The translations under genes were made by a program, and so were the position numbers. The notes under the pieces were generated by a model. It had not been told where the DNA came from and searched no databases. It was given only the letters and a program-made list of their open reading frames with translations. 64,000 nt of DNA, from positions 682,001 to 746,000 of the forward strand of contig JAETXT010000005.1 in the NCBI GenBank assembly GCA_019188255.1, in the 5' to 3' direction. This document shows, one piece after another, positions 23,822 to 35,582 of this stretch. This DNA is from Verticillium longisporum (lineage: Eukaryota; Ascomycota; Sordariomycetes; Glomerellales; Plectosphaerellaceae). Numbering within the stretch: the first letter of the stretch is position 1; every line of letters starts with the position of its first letter.

Positions 23822-26468
23822 ATGCCGCGAGCGAAATCAAGTCGTGCGGTGCCCGATCCTCCCGCCCAGCAGCAAGAAGGGCGTGTAACGCGGTCGCGCC
23901 AGCGCGCCCCAAGAGCACAGCCATCACCACCACTTCCCCCCTTGCGACGCGTCAAGCAGTCCCAGGATAGAGAAAACCCTACGGAATCTACCAATGGACG
24001 TACAGGGAAAGAGGCTTCCGAGCCTATGTCTTCTTATGACCCGCCAGCTCGACGTGCTGCTCCCATGGTCGGGGATCGTGCGCAAAGCGTAAACCTGGAT
24101 AACATCCAGCCCAGCATTGCAGCCAACAGTGGTTAGCATGCACCTGCTATCCACGAAGTCCTGAGAGACCGATTTTGCTGACTCGTGCCAGATTATGACG
24201 CCTATTCTCAGTCAAATATAGATGATGAAGAAGATGGTGAGTTTGCTTGAGCCTTGTAACCAGCAAGACCGGTTGATTCATTCCTGTCTAGAGCCATCAA
24301 ACGCGCGCCATGCGTCGTCAGCAGGCGATGAGAGCGAAGAGAGTATCGTCGATCCAAATCAGCTCGACAATGAGGCTATCGAGATACAGACTCTTGTCTT
24401 GCGAGACATCAACCAGGCCTCGGTGGCTCTGATCGACCAGATTTTCAGAGACCAGAAACCGAGACCTGAGGTGTGGAAACGACTGATCGCCGTCCATCGC
24501 AAGCCGTTCACAGATTTCCGCCGCATGTACGTCGATGCTAGCGTGCCATTTATCGATATACAGGATTCAGCCGATCGTCTAGGCAAAGACGTTCAGGAGC
24601 AGGCGCAAGCCATATTCGCATCCGTGAATCTGGCGAGTTTGCTTGACGAGATCAGCGGCCTCTCCCTCGACCCGACAGCACTTCTCCAGCGCCTGGACCA
24701 GGACTTTCCTGCCCCTTTCATGCCCTATTTCCATGAGCTGCTCGACGAAGGTATGGAATGGAATGTCGACGGTAAAATCGTCAGACTAGCGCTTAGCATC
24801 CGCACCCAACGCCTGATTTGCGCCATTGAAAACAAGCAAGATTTCGATATTGAGCGCGCTGTTGCAGCTCTATTCTATGCTCAAGAGCGGGACGAACTCC
24901 TTGCCCCGGGGAACATGGCAGGCATATGTTGTCTCAAACAACCTCTGGAAAATGCCATCGCTGCTGCTTGTTACGATAGGGTCAAAGATATCCTCGAGAC
25001 GGCAGGTAAAGCCCGAAGCACAGCAGAAATCATACCACATCTCAAAGAAAGATTTTCCCAAAAGGGTTGGGTTTCAGATCAGATCGACTGGGCATACGAG
25101 CAGTTTCAGGAAGTGCAGCGAACCATCCAGGACAACCTGCACGCCGCAGCGAGGAACCGCGAAATGTCGAGATCTGTCGCGGGCTCAGAGGGCTCGCAAG
25201 CCTTTTCTCAGGCCTCGCAACAAGTTATACGCCCTCGGACGTAAGCAGGCTCTCCGGCTCCCATGGTTCAACTAATGAGATTTACTAACCACATACAGAT
25301 CCGGACAACAGCTCCCCATCACCAACAGCGCTGTTGCCCGATTGATGCAGCTTGGGGAAGCTGCCGGCGTGTCTCAAGATGCCTATGGGCCTGCATCCTT
25401 TGGCAACACTTATGACGGCCCACGATCTCCGCAGTATGGGCGGAACAGTCCCCTCAATGTACCTGGCTCACCGACCTCGACAACAAGCGACATGTACGAA
25501 AACGCCATCCTCAGACAGCTTCCCTCTTCAAGCCGGCAGACATCCTCTCAGGCGCGCGTTGTAGGTTCGCAAACCAAACCACATGCCGCCTCTAGTTTCC
25601 CGTCAGCCAACGGCAACGACGACAGTAACAGGAAGCGAGCACGGGCCCAGGATGAAGATGTCTTTGAGACTGATGATGTGGACGACGACTTCGAGCAAGA
25701 CGAACGAGAGCCCGATGAGCGTCGGCGCGCCAAAGACCGACGTGCCATGCCTCCACCACCGTCGAAACGCTCGCGTCATGACACGCTGCCCTTGTCAGCC
25801 ACTCTCGTCGGCTCCTCTGGTCCCCTCCCGAAGCGTCACGCCGTCCCAGACCACAGCCGGGCCTTCGATCAGCGGGATCCCTTTAATTCGAATGACGATG
25901 ATGGACGCAGCCACACTGCTTCCTCCTTTTCGAGCTCCGCCATTCACGCCGACTACCGCGACATCCAGAAGCGCAACCGCAACAGCACCCCTACGACCTC
26001 ACGCGTCCAGCACCGCGTCCCTTGGTCCAACCGTGACGTCAGCAAGCTCGTCGACCTCATCGCCACGCTGGGATGCAACTGGAGCCTGATCGAACAAGGG
26101 GCCAATCCGCGCACCGGGCAAAGTACCAAAGACGAAGAGCCCACGACGTATGACCCGGAAAGACACTTTGAAGACCGGCGAGGTCAGCAGGCGATTCGGG
26201 ACAAGGCGCGAAACCTCAAAGTAGACTTCCTCAAGTATGTCATCCCTCGCTATTTCTCACGTGTGTCTGTCTGCCAGAGCACTAGCTAACGCACGTCTCC
26301 AGAGCGGACATCGTCTTACCACCCGGCTTCGACAGGGTCCTCCTCGGCACGAAGGAGGTGAAGGCGCTCACGGGCCGTGGCAAGAACCCATACCGGCGCG
26401 AGCGCGATGTCGACGCGGACGGAAACCCCACCAACACGGAGTACTACGAGGAGCAAAGTCCGTCTTGA
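23822..26468 (+). CDS. TRF/Taz1-like telomere repeat-binding protein (Myb telobox)
   Basis: Five exons: 23822-24131, 24192-24236, 24292-25240, 25299-26234 and 26303-26468. Introns are 55-68 nt, GT-AG, and the exons give one 801-residue frame. Residues 1-130 are basic then acidic and disordered. About 130-430 is a mostly helical region that could be a TRFH-like dimerisation domain (DNEAIEIQTLVLRDINQAS and following). The middle is low-complexity with acidic and basic patches. A C-terminal Myb/SANT domain near 672-755 has RVPWSNRDVSKLVDLIATLG, the telobox-like helix QQAIRDKARNLKVDFLK and then LPPGFD across the last intron. One Myb telobox at the C-terminus with an N-terminal helical domain is the TRF1/TRF2/Taz1 layout, implying binding of duplex TTAGGG telomeric DNA. 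Another Myb factor is possible. Confidence 0.78.
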
Positions 26469-27480
26469 GTCGGGACCTCTCGTACTCACTGTGCTCTCGT
26501 GCGTTAGGGGTGGCTTCGGAAAGGTCTTGGCGACGAATCTTCTCGGAAGCGGGTGAGGTCCTTTCTGTTTTCCCAATGTCCAGCTTCGTCTAGCATGCTG
26601 TGGACTCGAGCTATCTCCTTTTCCGGTCGAAGCGAGTGATAAGACAATACTTTTCTTCGGGGGGCAGGGTTTCTTTTTTCCGCGGATACCCATGGGGCAA
26701 TAATGTTGCTGCGACGTTCCTAGAAAACAATAAGAGGGTTGATACCCGGCACGAAAAACGCCAAATGTCAATGGATGGGACTATTAAAATTCGATAACTA
26801 GAGGGCTGGTGATGCACCTTTCAATCACAAGGATTAAGTCCTCTGAAGACAGAGCAGCACAATATTAGAGTAAACATCTCAATTGAACTAACACAGGAGA
26901 GAAATATCAGGGCCTCCGTCTGGCCCTCTGTTTCTTACACTCCGTCAACCATTTCAACCCTTTCATCGTCCATCCTAAGGGCTGGACTTGCTCCACCGCA
27001 AACCGCATCATCCCGACTGCAAGACGACAGAGAGACCATAGGCCTCCTGCCTCATCTTTCCGTCGAGCGGCGTTTGCACCATTTGTTCGGGATCCGTCTA
27101 TGACCGTACAGTTTTGTAAAGTTCATCAAAGTATGTGTGGCGAAAGGAGTGTAACGCATGAGACAGGTAAAAGGGGTATGCTACATGTTGCCAGGCACCC
27201 AGGTGAAAGAAGCGGTGGCAACTGCAGGAGAAGGGGAAAAGAGGCCAAGGAAAAGGATGGAGCAGACTCGAGTAGGTCTGTTTGTGGTATCGACGGTGGG
27301 TTCTCTTGCAAATGCCGAGGAATCATAAGCCGTCGTCAGAAAAGGCCAAGGTACGGCCATGAAAAGCGCCAGCCGTCTGGAGAGAAAAGTAAAAAGAAAG
27401 CGAAACAAGAGAGGGCGTTCGTGATCCAATTAACCGCTGATTGCTGGCTGTCCATTATTGTCCAGAGAAGCGTGAGGGCT
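26469..27480. other. Convergent 3' intergenic region
   Basis: Spacer between the converging TRF-like and septin-like genes. AT-richer blocks at 26700-26900 are consistent with transcript ends. No gene is recognised. Confidence 0.45.
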
Positions 27481-29162
27481 CTATCGTCGGCGGTTCGCGG
27501 GGTCCCTGCTCTTGAGGCGGGATGTCCTCCAGCCCTCATACCACTGCTCGCGGCTGGCCTCGCGAAGCTCAGCCCGCCATTCGGTGAAGACGGCTTCTTT
27601 GAGCTTGTTAAAGTCGCAGTGCTGCTCGTCATAAGGGTCGGCAAAACCCCAGGGAAACTGCCGTCCGGCAATTTCAGGCTCATAAAGATCTGGGCTGATG
27701 ATGGAAAGAGGCAGGAAGGGAGTTTCGTCCTTCTCTTGCTTCTCCTCCTCCTTGGCTTTGTGGCGGCGGATGGATTGGCCGGACAGTCTCTTGGCCGATG
27801 GCGAAGACGGCACGGACCTGATCACCTCGTCACCGCCTTGGATTGGCAAATCATCGTCTTCGGGGGACTGGTCGGAATCATCCTCGAGCGCGTCCTCGTC
27901 CGCCTCTTCGATACGGTCCGACGAGTCGTCATCGTCGTCGCCCATGCCGAGAGCCTCCAGGGGGTCCAGGTTAGCTTTCTTCAGGCTGTCCCAGACAGCC
28001 TTCTTCAGAACTTGCATATGCTTCGTCGTGATGGTGTCGGCTTTGGAGACAACGGGTATGACCGTCGTTTTGCCCTGCAGGGTACGCAGGACTTGGAGAT
28101 CGAGATCCTCGTCGAGGCCGCCGGACACGCGGTTGAGAAGCGGCTTGCCGCCGTGGCCATTGGCTGAGGTGGCCTTGGCGGACGCCAGATTGCGGTCAAG
28201 CCGAGCAGGGTCAAGAACCATAAAGGCAGCGTGAATGTGGGTATCTTGAACGCCAGGTGATCGCACAACCTTCATCTCCTCGGCAAAGGTTTCCTCGAAC
28301 CGGCTTTCCAAGAACGCCGACATCTCGCGGAGCTGGAGATCGACGACATTCTTCTCCAGACCCTCCGAGTCCCAAAGTGTAAGGCCGACACGCTCCCCTT
28401 CGATTTCAGTCTCGAGGTAATGGGGGATAAAGTTGCCAGACGCAGCCACTCGAGGTGCTTCCTCCTCGATCTCGCCGCGGCGTGACCGTTTCTTCGGAGG
28501 GAGAGCCAGACTGGTCTTCAGAAACTCGAGGAAGGAGGTCTTGCCGGCGCCACGTGTGCCGATGATGAGGATGCTGCCGAGGGAAAGCAATGTGAGCGGG
28601 GTGAGACACGGCAAAGCATGGTGAACATGGCAGATCGGTGGGCCGGGAAGGGAAGGGAAGCGGGCGGGGTATCGTTGACTTACTTGAAGGGAGTGGGATC
28701 CTTGCGTCTCCTGACCCGCCTAGGGCTATTGATGGTGCTGATGGCACTGCTGGCATAGCTGTAGCGGCCACGATGGGTCATGCTCTCGGTGCGAGCATAG
28801 GGGTCGTAGGCGTTGCTGGGGATGGGAGGGACGGGGGGAGCGCTGACGACGCTGTAGGCGGGCTCCATGGAGGGACGAGAGGTGGTGTACATGCCGCCAC
28901 CGCGGTGATCGTCGGAGTAGACAGAGCCGGCGTCGGTACGCAGGTCGGAGGGGATGGAGTTGGAGAGAGGAAGCTGGTCGTGGGCGTTGTAGAAGTCGGG
29001 AAGCTTGGGGGGATTCCTGGAGATGGCGGCCTGCTGGCGCTGGCGTTCGAGTTCCTGCTCCCTCAGGGCTTGGGCTTTCTTACCGCCCTTCCCCAGGTCA
29101 CCGGATTTACTGCGTCGGAGCAACATGCCTAGGCTGGAGCGACGGACGGGCGGCTGGCTCAT
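27481..29162 (-). CDS. Septin-like GTPase, divergent (non-core)
   Basis: Two exons, 29162-28684 and 28573-27481, are joined by a 110-nt intron (GTAAGTC to CCTCGGCAG) at PTPF/NILIIGTRGAGKT. The product is 523 residues. Residues 1-155 are a disordered, basic and Tyr/Ser-rich extension. The G domain follows: G1 GTRGAGKT (about 166-173), a switch region with ESRFEETFAEEMKVVRSPGV and then DTHIHAAFMVLD, which is septin-like, and G4 SKAD (about 336-339). The expected septin G3 DTPG is replaced by WDSEG (about 227-231), and an acidic plus basic insert of about 90 residues lies after G4, so GTP hydrolysis and filament assembly may differ from core septins. It fits the divergent septin-type proteins of filamentous ascomycetes; core CDC3/10/11/12 identity is excluded by these features. 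Confidence 0.82.
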
Positions 29163-32100
29163 TCTTTGCTAAAAGTGCAGCTGGCCGAGATGGCATGAAA
29201 GGACAGTTTCAGACTGAGTAGTCGCGATGAGAGGGTGGAGCTTGGCGGGCAAGCGAGAGACAGAAGGGTGGAAGCGCGACGTCAATTGACGAACCACTGG
29301 GGCGGGACTGGGCTTGACTTATGACGAACCGGCTGAGTCCGGTGGTAGCTGTCGTTGCTCGCTGAGAGAACAAGCTTGGGTCGGTCGGTGGGGTTCGACC
29401 GGTCGCAGGATGACGCCGTGTCGGCAGATGCGTGGGTAGGGTCGAACGAGGGCGCGTGTGTATCCCAGACGGGGTCGCAAGCAGACGAGAACGACGGGTC
29501 AATGTCCGTCGACCTGGTGCACCTGCTGCAACAGTGAGGACAGGAACTGAAATGATGTGCGACAGGGAAGCGGCAGCGGGCTATTTAGGCAATCGAGGGG
29601 TGGAGGTCGACAGGGCGTCGCAACGGTGAAGGCGAAAAGGGGGCAGGTAGCAGGGAGCCGCAGGGACGATTGCGATTATGCGTGGGTTGGTCGCAGTAAG
29701 GGGTTTGGCGGCAGCGGCGCCGTCGCAGGGTGGGTGCGGTTTCGAGTGAAGCTTGGGCTGCATAAAAAGCCAAGGCAGGTGAGGGAGCGCAGTGCTGAGG
29801 GCACGAAGACAAGTAGGTAGGCAGGAAGATCTGGGGCGGAGTCGCGCGCGAAAAGTAATGGGAGGGCAATATGTAGTGCCTGGGTAGAATGAAGTGATTA
29901 GCCAGGTGCCAGGAAGTTGCTTGTCACGGAGAGCAGCGCGCGCGGCAGCAGGTCGATGGATGGTTGCGATTCGCAGAACGATCGAGTGGTTGGGTTGGGC
30001 GGGGGGAGCGAGCTCGTGGCAGCGGCACTAGGCAAGTTGGAGGGTTGACCAATGCCGGCGCCGGGACCTGCCTCCTTTTTCACGCCATGGTGCTGTCTGA
30101 CTGTCTAGGTAACTAGGTAGCTGGCAGTCTAGCTGGCTGTCTGACTGTCTAGCTGGCTGGATGTCCTGCTTGGATGGGTCAAGGAACTGGGTTTCGTCGC
30201 CAGCGGGACAGTGGCGATCGTCCGACGCGACCACCAGTAACAAGACGAGGTACCCAGGGCGAGCCAGATGGGACGACGACGATCCGGGCTAGGGCTCCCA
30301 AGAATCGGCCGGTCGCGTGTCTGTGTCTGTAGGGGGGGAAGTGGTAGCAAAAGCAGTGTACGTACCAGTGTTCTGACGTCGTTGCAATCAGATGTGTGAC
30401 TCGGTTTGCATTGACGATGGATAAGCTGACAAGTCGAAAGCGGTGCAGGGCAAAAGGAAGGCCGGGATCTGATACCGGGCTTGGGTGGGAGGGCGAGTGA
30501 TGAACGCGTCAAGACGAACGGTGAGACAAGGCGCAGGCTCGACGTGGAGTGGGCGGTGCAGTGTGTGGTTCAAGTCTAAGTGTGGTGGTGGACTGTGGCC
30601 CGAAGGTAATGGCCAGAAACGAAAACGCGGTAGTGTCGTGTGTGGACGCAGTCTCGGGACAGGTCAGGTAGGAGCAACAGCAAGAGAGGAGGCAAGATAG
30701 GAGTGCACAAACAGACATCAATGTGAGAGCGACGGGAGAAGAGACGAGCGTAAGAGAGAGAGATGGGCACAATCGGAGTCGCAATCACCTAGCTCAGGTG
30801 CTAAGGTACCCTGTCTACCTACCTAGGTACCTAGGTAGGTAAGGTGCCTAGGTAAGGTACCTACCTTAGGCACTTACAGTAGGTCGGACCCAAGGGGTTC
30901 AGGTCCGCTGGCAGGATGGATGGATGGGTGGACGGGGGGGAGCAGCAACTGATGAGACGGACGGAGATGCAGAGGGGCGGGGGTGGCCTGAGATCGGCAA
31001 CTGCCTTCTCTTCGTTGCCTGGCCTTACCATGAGTAAGGTGCGATACGGGACCTTACAATTGGATGTCGCTGTCCCATGGAAAGGGCCCCCCGGACCCCT
31101 GGGCCTCTCTGCTCCTGTCGTCTCGTCTCCTCTCTTCTCTCCTGCTCATCTACCTTGACTGTACTTCTGCTTGGCTCCCTAGGTACTCAGGCGTTTTCTC
31201 CAGGTGGTTCGCTTCCACCAGAGGCAGCATTGCAGATCGAAACACCTGCAGCCAGGCGTCCATCTGGCTCCTCCTGCCCGTCCTGCCCATCCTGCCAATG
31301 GCTGAAGAACAGGCGGTGGATTCGAGTGGACGTTTGCTTCCAAGCTGCAGGACCTCCGATGTACCTTGCAGTAGCAGCTTCCATCCACGGGTACCTGGCA
31401 GGCCATGGAGCCGCTAGTGTCGCCTAAGCATGCGCTGAAGACAATGGAGTGGGCAGGTCCAGGGCTTGTGCTCCTTCCCCCAGTCCAGGGTCCAGTACCT
31501 GGGGGTCTGCCGCTAACGCTATTTGGCACGCACTCCAGACCTCACGCTCCACTGGCCTCTGACTGCTTGCTACGCTTGGTCCTTTGTCCCAGGCATCGTA
31601 TTCCCCTCAATTCCGCATCTCGAGCTTACTTGACCTAGGTTCTTTACCTACTTACCGTACCTTACCTGACCTGGGGACCTTCCCTGGATCGAAGGAGAAG
31701 GGCGGCCGCATCGTTACCCAAACCCTTTTCAGGAGCTCCAGGTCTTGATTGACCGACCGACTTTTGTCCTCTCTCAACGACGTACCGCATCCGCAGCATT
31801 GCCATTGCTGCAGGTGCCCGTCCGTCATGAAATGCCATGGGCCCTGTCACGGCGTCGACTCTGCCCACATGGAGAGGCGGCACAGTGTTCATGCATCCTG
31901 GGCCGTGGCGCACGCGGCTTCGCTTCGCCTTGCTTTGGCTTTACATGACTTTCCGCGACACCAACCGCATTCAGCTTGACATTGAACGCGCACACACCCG
32001 ACTGGCCTCAACAATACTTTCATCCCGAGAAAAAGCCCTTTGCTGCACCATGCGACCAACCAGAAATGGCAGCGCGCAGAGGAGCTGTCAAGCAGAGCCT

Positions 32101-33461
32101 CGTTTGAGCTTTCTTCTCTTCACCCCATCGTCTTTATGGATTATGCACTAACCCCAACATGATCAGGGAGCTATTTCGACAATGATGCATGCCTTCGATC
32201 CGATAGAGTTCCCGAGATACACGCACAACCGAAAGCAAAAGGACGGAAAGGAAAAAAATTGAATTGGCACCTCTCGGGGGCGATGCCACGGAGCTCAGCC
32301 TTCGCTCTCTGTCCAGTCCAATCCAGCCCCTTTCTACTACTTCTCCTTGAGATTGCAGCCCCTGGCAGCCCAGGCCGCCTCCCGGTCCAATCATCCTCCG
32401 ACCCATCGACGTCTTCTTTCGAAGCTTGCTAGTGGTCTTCGGCCGCAACTCCAAGCATCCTGGTCCTGCACCCTGCGCCGGGATCCGCTCCCTAGACTTC
32501 TTCGCTTCCCCGTGCTCTCCACTCTGCATCAGACACTGGACGGAGAAGACCCACCCGTCTACCGTTTCAAACCTGGGGCCTGGGGCTCACCCAATCTCCC
32601 GTCCTGTACTTCGGATTTGAGGTTGCATTGTTGTCCCAGTCGCCACCGTCAAATAAGCACTCAAATCCCACGTACTACGTGCGGGTTCGAGCAACGACTC
32701 AACGAATACTCTTTGAGTTCCCAAACCTGGCCAGAATTCCCGTTTGATCGTCATCGCTTGTCCCAAGCTGTATTTATCGCAGACGTCAAAAATTCCCAGC
32801 CAACGTTAACAGGATAACAAGGTTCCAACTGCACAGACGGAATCGTCCCTGCGCCGGGCAATTCTACCGGCCTTTTTCTTAGCTCAATGGACACGGTGCA
32901 CAAAAAGACGACGTGGTTGTTTTCTCCCATACACAGTAGGGCCAGAACCCACGTCCATCATCTCGGGTCTCCTAGATACAGGGTCGCAAGGTTGCAGAAG
33001 GAAATGAAAAATGGCAAGGTCGTTTCATCTTGAGGGTGGCATCCAGTCCAGCCCTGTGCGTTGAAATTGCCCGAGATCGATCTCCGCCTGTCATGTGCTT
33101 CACTGGCATTCTGGATCTCGTCCCCCGATGATCCCGAGAGCCTTTCAGCCACAGTTATCACAAGCGATCTCTCGCCTCTGCACTGGACCTTTCCTGGGCT
33201 CACAAACGGGCGCCTGCAGCAACTTGTGGCACGCGGCCACGCGACATCCCGTCGCCATGTGTACGGTTGAGAAGAGGTATTCCGCTGTCTATCGGTTCAT
33301 CCAGTTGTTCTTTGGCCACTCTTGCAGACCTTCTTGCCAACACCATGGCACCCATCCCGTCTATGTTGACGCCAAGCTATGCGATATGGTTGTTACAATG
33401 CGATGGAATCCGAAGGAATGACCCGCGAACCAAATTGTTTGACGCTGCACTCCAGATTGCC
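29163..33461. other. 4.3-kb intergenic region without a supported gene
   Basis: No conserved domain or plausible exon chain is seen on either strand. The first kilobase is presumably the septin-like gene's promoter. 30801-30876 is a dense TACCTAGGTA palindromic cluster, and a weaker run of the same type lies at 31630-31672. 30100-30160 has CTGTCTAGCTGGCT-type short repeats. Confidence 0.5.
30801..30876. repeat. TACCTAGGTA-type palindromic cluster
   Basis: Multiple overlapping TACCTA and TAGGTA words, many forming perfect palindromes such as ACCTAGGT and GGTACC, could fold into hairpins. The same words recur in other intergenic regions of this window. Confidence 0.8.
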
Positions 33462-35582
33462 CTATCCATCAAACACCTCGTGCTGAAGCTCGATACCCAT
33501 GTCCTGGGCAATATCCTTCATCCTCTTCTCCATTTCATCCTCCATGCCACCGCCACGACCTAACCACTGACGTAGCTTGAAGAAGTAAAAGGCGACATCT
33601 GTTGTCGCCATGACCATTTTGAACAGAACATGGCGCCAGGCGTTGTTGAATCGCTGCCCCAGGGGAAGCCTCTTGTCCTCGAACATGCTGCGACTCGCCC
33701 ACTCGCCCATCATCTTGATGCGATTCACCGGGGATCCCAAATGTTGGTTGTTGCCCTGGACGATGCGCATGTTGCGCCCGATGAACATGAGCTCCTTGGG
33801 TAGCTTGTCACCATCACCCATGATCTCACGCACCCCTGCTTCATCCTCCTCTGCATCTCGTAATGGCGCTCGGCCGGCGTCGCCCCCTCCAAACCCTTCA
33901 TGAGGCCGCTGCGAGTCCGCTGGTCGCCACCTTCATAGGGACGCAGGAGCGTGGCGCTGGCAAAAATATCAGCCGCCTTGATACCCCAGTCCTCCGTCAC
34001 CCGGCTGATGGTCGCGTTGTCGAAAGTCAGGAGCGCTTTCCAGAATTGGCCATACTGCTGACGGAACTTGGGGTCCATGTACACGTAGAGACCGTGGTCG
34101 ATGAGCACCAGTTCAGCGCGGCCATTGGGCTTGCGTCGAATGAAGATGTTGCCGGGATGCGGGTCACAGTGTACGACGCCCCATTTGAAGATTTGCGCGG
34201 AGAAGAGATCAATCATGGTCGTCATGACATCCTTGGTCGAGACGCCGAGGCCACCCTTGCCCCGCGGGCCCTTCCACTCGAGGCGCTCCGGCTTCAGCTG
34301 CTCGTTATAGCCCTGACCTCGGAGCTGACGGCGCGCGAGGTCCTTCTGGGTGGGCGGCGGAAGCTGGGCGCCGTTGACGCCGGGCGAGCCCTTGCCATAT
34401 CCACCACGCCAGGTGCCCGTGATGCCCTCCTTGTCCCACAGCCTGACGCCCTCGATCCACTCAGTCGTCATGACGCGTCTCGAAGACAGCTCGGGATAGA
34501 CGACGGGGACGTAGACACGGCCGCGCAGTCTCTTCTCGCTCTCGACGAGCTTGCGCATGGTCTCGGAGTTGCGTGCCTCATTCTCGAAATCCGTCTCGAG
34601 CTCGAGCCGCTCGGTGATGAAGGGCACGAGGCTGTACAGGGGCAGGTCGAACCACTTGCTGTAGATCCACGAGACCGTCTTGAACGCCCACAGGTCCCAG
34701 GCGATCTGGCTCGCAATCTCCCGCTTCTGGATCTTGATGGCGACCTCGCGGCCGTCGGCCAGCCGCGCCCAGTGCACCTGGGCAACGCTGGCGCTGGCGC
34801 GCGCGCGCCTCTCCATCATGCCCTTGCCGCTGCCGTTGCCCTGCGCAGCGCCCGGCGCGAAGCTGACGCCAAAGACGTCCTCGACGCTGCGGCCGCCAAA
34901 GTCCTCGCGCACGACGCGCTCGACGTCGGCCCACGAGTTTTGCGGCGCATCGTCGAACATGCGCGCGAACATTTTCTGAAATTCGGGCGGCAGCACAGCG
35001 GATTGCATGGCGATGGCCTGGCCGATCTTGAGGTAGAGGCCGCCGTTGGCGCGGAGGAGTTCGAAGAGGCGCTCGGCGTTGCGGTGGTGAACATCGGTCA
35101 CCGAGTCGCCGACCCAGGGGTCCGGGCGAAAGTTGAGCTTGTAGTCGAGAGCGACGAGGAGGCCGGTGCCAAAGGTCCGCGCTGAGCGCGTCACGCCGGC
35201 GGCGTAAAAGTAGCTGTCGAGGGCGTAGAGGGCGCCGGCCGTCGCGGAGAGGAGGAAGAGGCGGCGGGAGAGGCGACGGGGGCGGGTGTAGGTGTGCGCG
35301 GCCTGCGGGGCGCCGACGAGGAGGGGGGGGGGGCGCAGGCGGCTGGAAGGCGCTGCGGCGGCTGGCGGAGCGGGTTTGGAGGGTCGATGGTCGGGGCTGG
35401 CGCGCCGCGAGGTGGGTTCGGAGGAGGCGCGAGGATGAGGGCGCCGCCGCCGTAGAGAGGGTTCGGCGGGATGCGGCGAAAGTACACCGGGATGCGGCGA
35501 AAGTACACCGGGATGTGACGATGTGTGGTCGTGGCGACGAGAGCGGGCGCCGGCCGAGGCCCGCTATCCGTTGTTGTAGCAT
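33462..35582 (-). CDS. ABC1/ADCK1-family mitochondrial kinase, MCP2/CQD2-like (two frame breaks)
   Basis: The start at 35582 (MLQQRIAGLGRRPLSS) gives an Arg/Ser-rich mitochondrial presequence, then a membrane segment (LFLLSATAGALYALDSYFY) and the atypical kinase core. Motifs: KxGQ as YLKIGQAIA (about residue 184), the Ala-rich loop and AQVH as SASVAQVHWA (about 272), VAIKIQ with the ATP lysine, HCDPHPGNIFI (about 472) and the DFG-equivalent LIDHGLY (about 492). The ADCK1/yeast Mcp2 (Cqd2) subgroup affects coenzyme Q distribution and mitochondrial lipid homeostasis. The frame breaks twice. The 35323-35333 G11 run is one base too long, or two short. The C4 run 33833-33836 lacks one base, between RRMKQG and VREIMGDGDKLPKELM. 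The repaired length is about 706 residues. COQ8 is less likely because its AAAS(L)GQ-type features are absent. Confidence 0.86.
35470..35520. repeat. 21-bp tandem repeat in the kinase presequence
   Basis: Unit GGGATGCGGCGAAAGTACACC occurs about 2.4 times. On the minus strand it encodes the repeated presequence peptide CTFAASR. Confidence 0.8.

Noticed and set aside
27100..28167. 355-codon plus-strand frame opposite the septin-like gene
   Set aside because: Its coding-looking part is the complement of the GTPase exon; the rest has no support.
30801..30876. Internal telomere-like repeat
   Set aside because: The words are TACCTA/TAGGTA palindromes and not TTAGGG arrays; there is no strand asymmetry as in telomeres.
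33863..35185. Long plus-strand open frame (440 codons) opposite the ADCK1-like kinase gene
   Set aside because: It mirrors GC-rich codon use of the real gene; the minus strand carries all kinase motifs.
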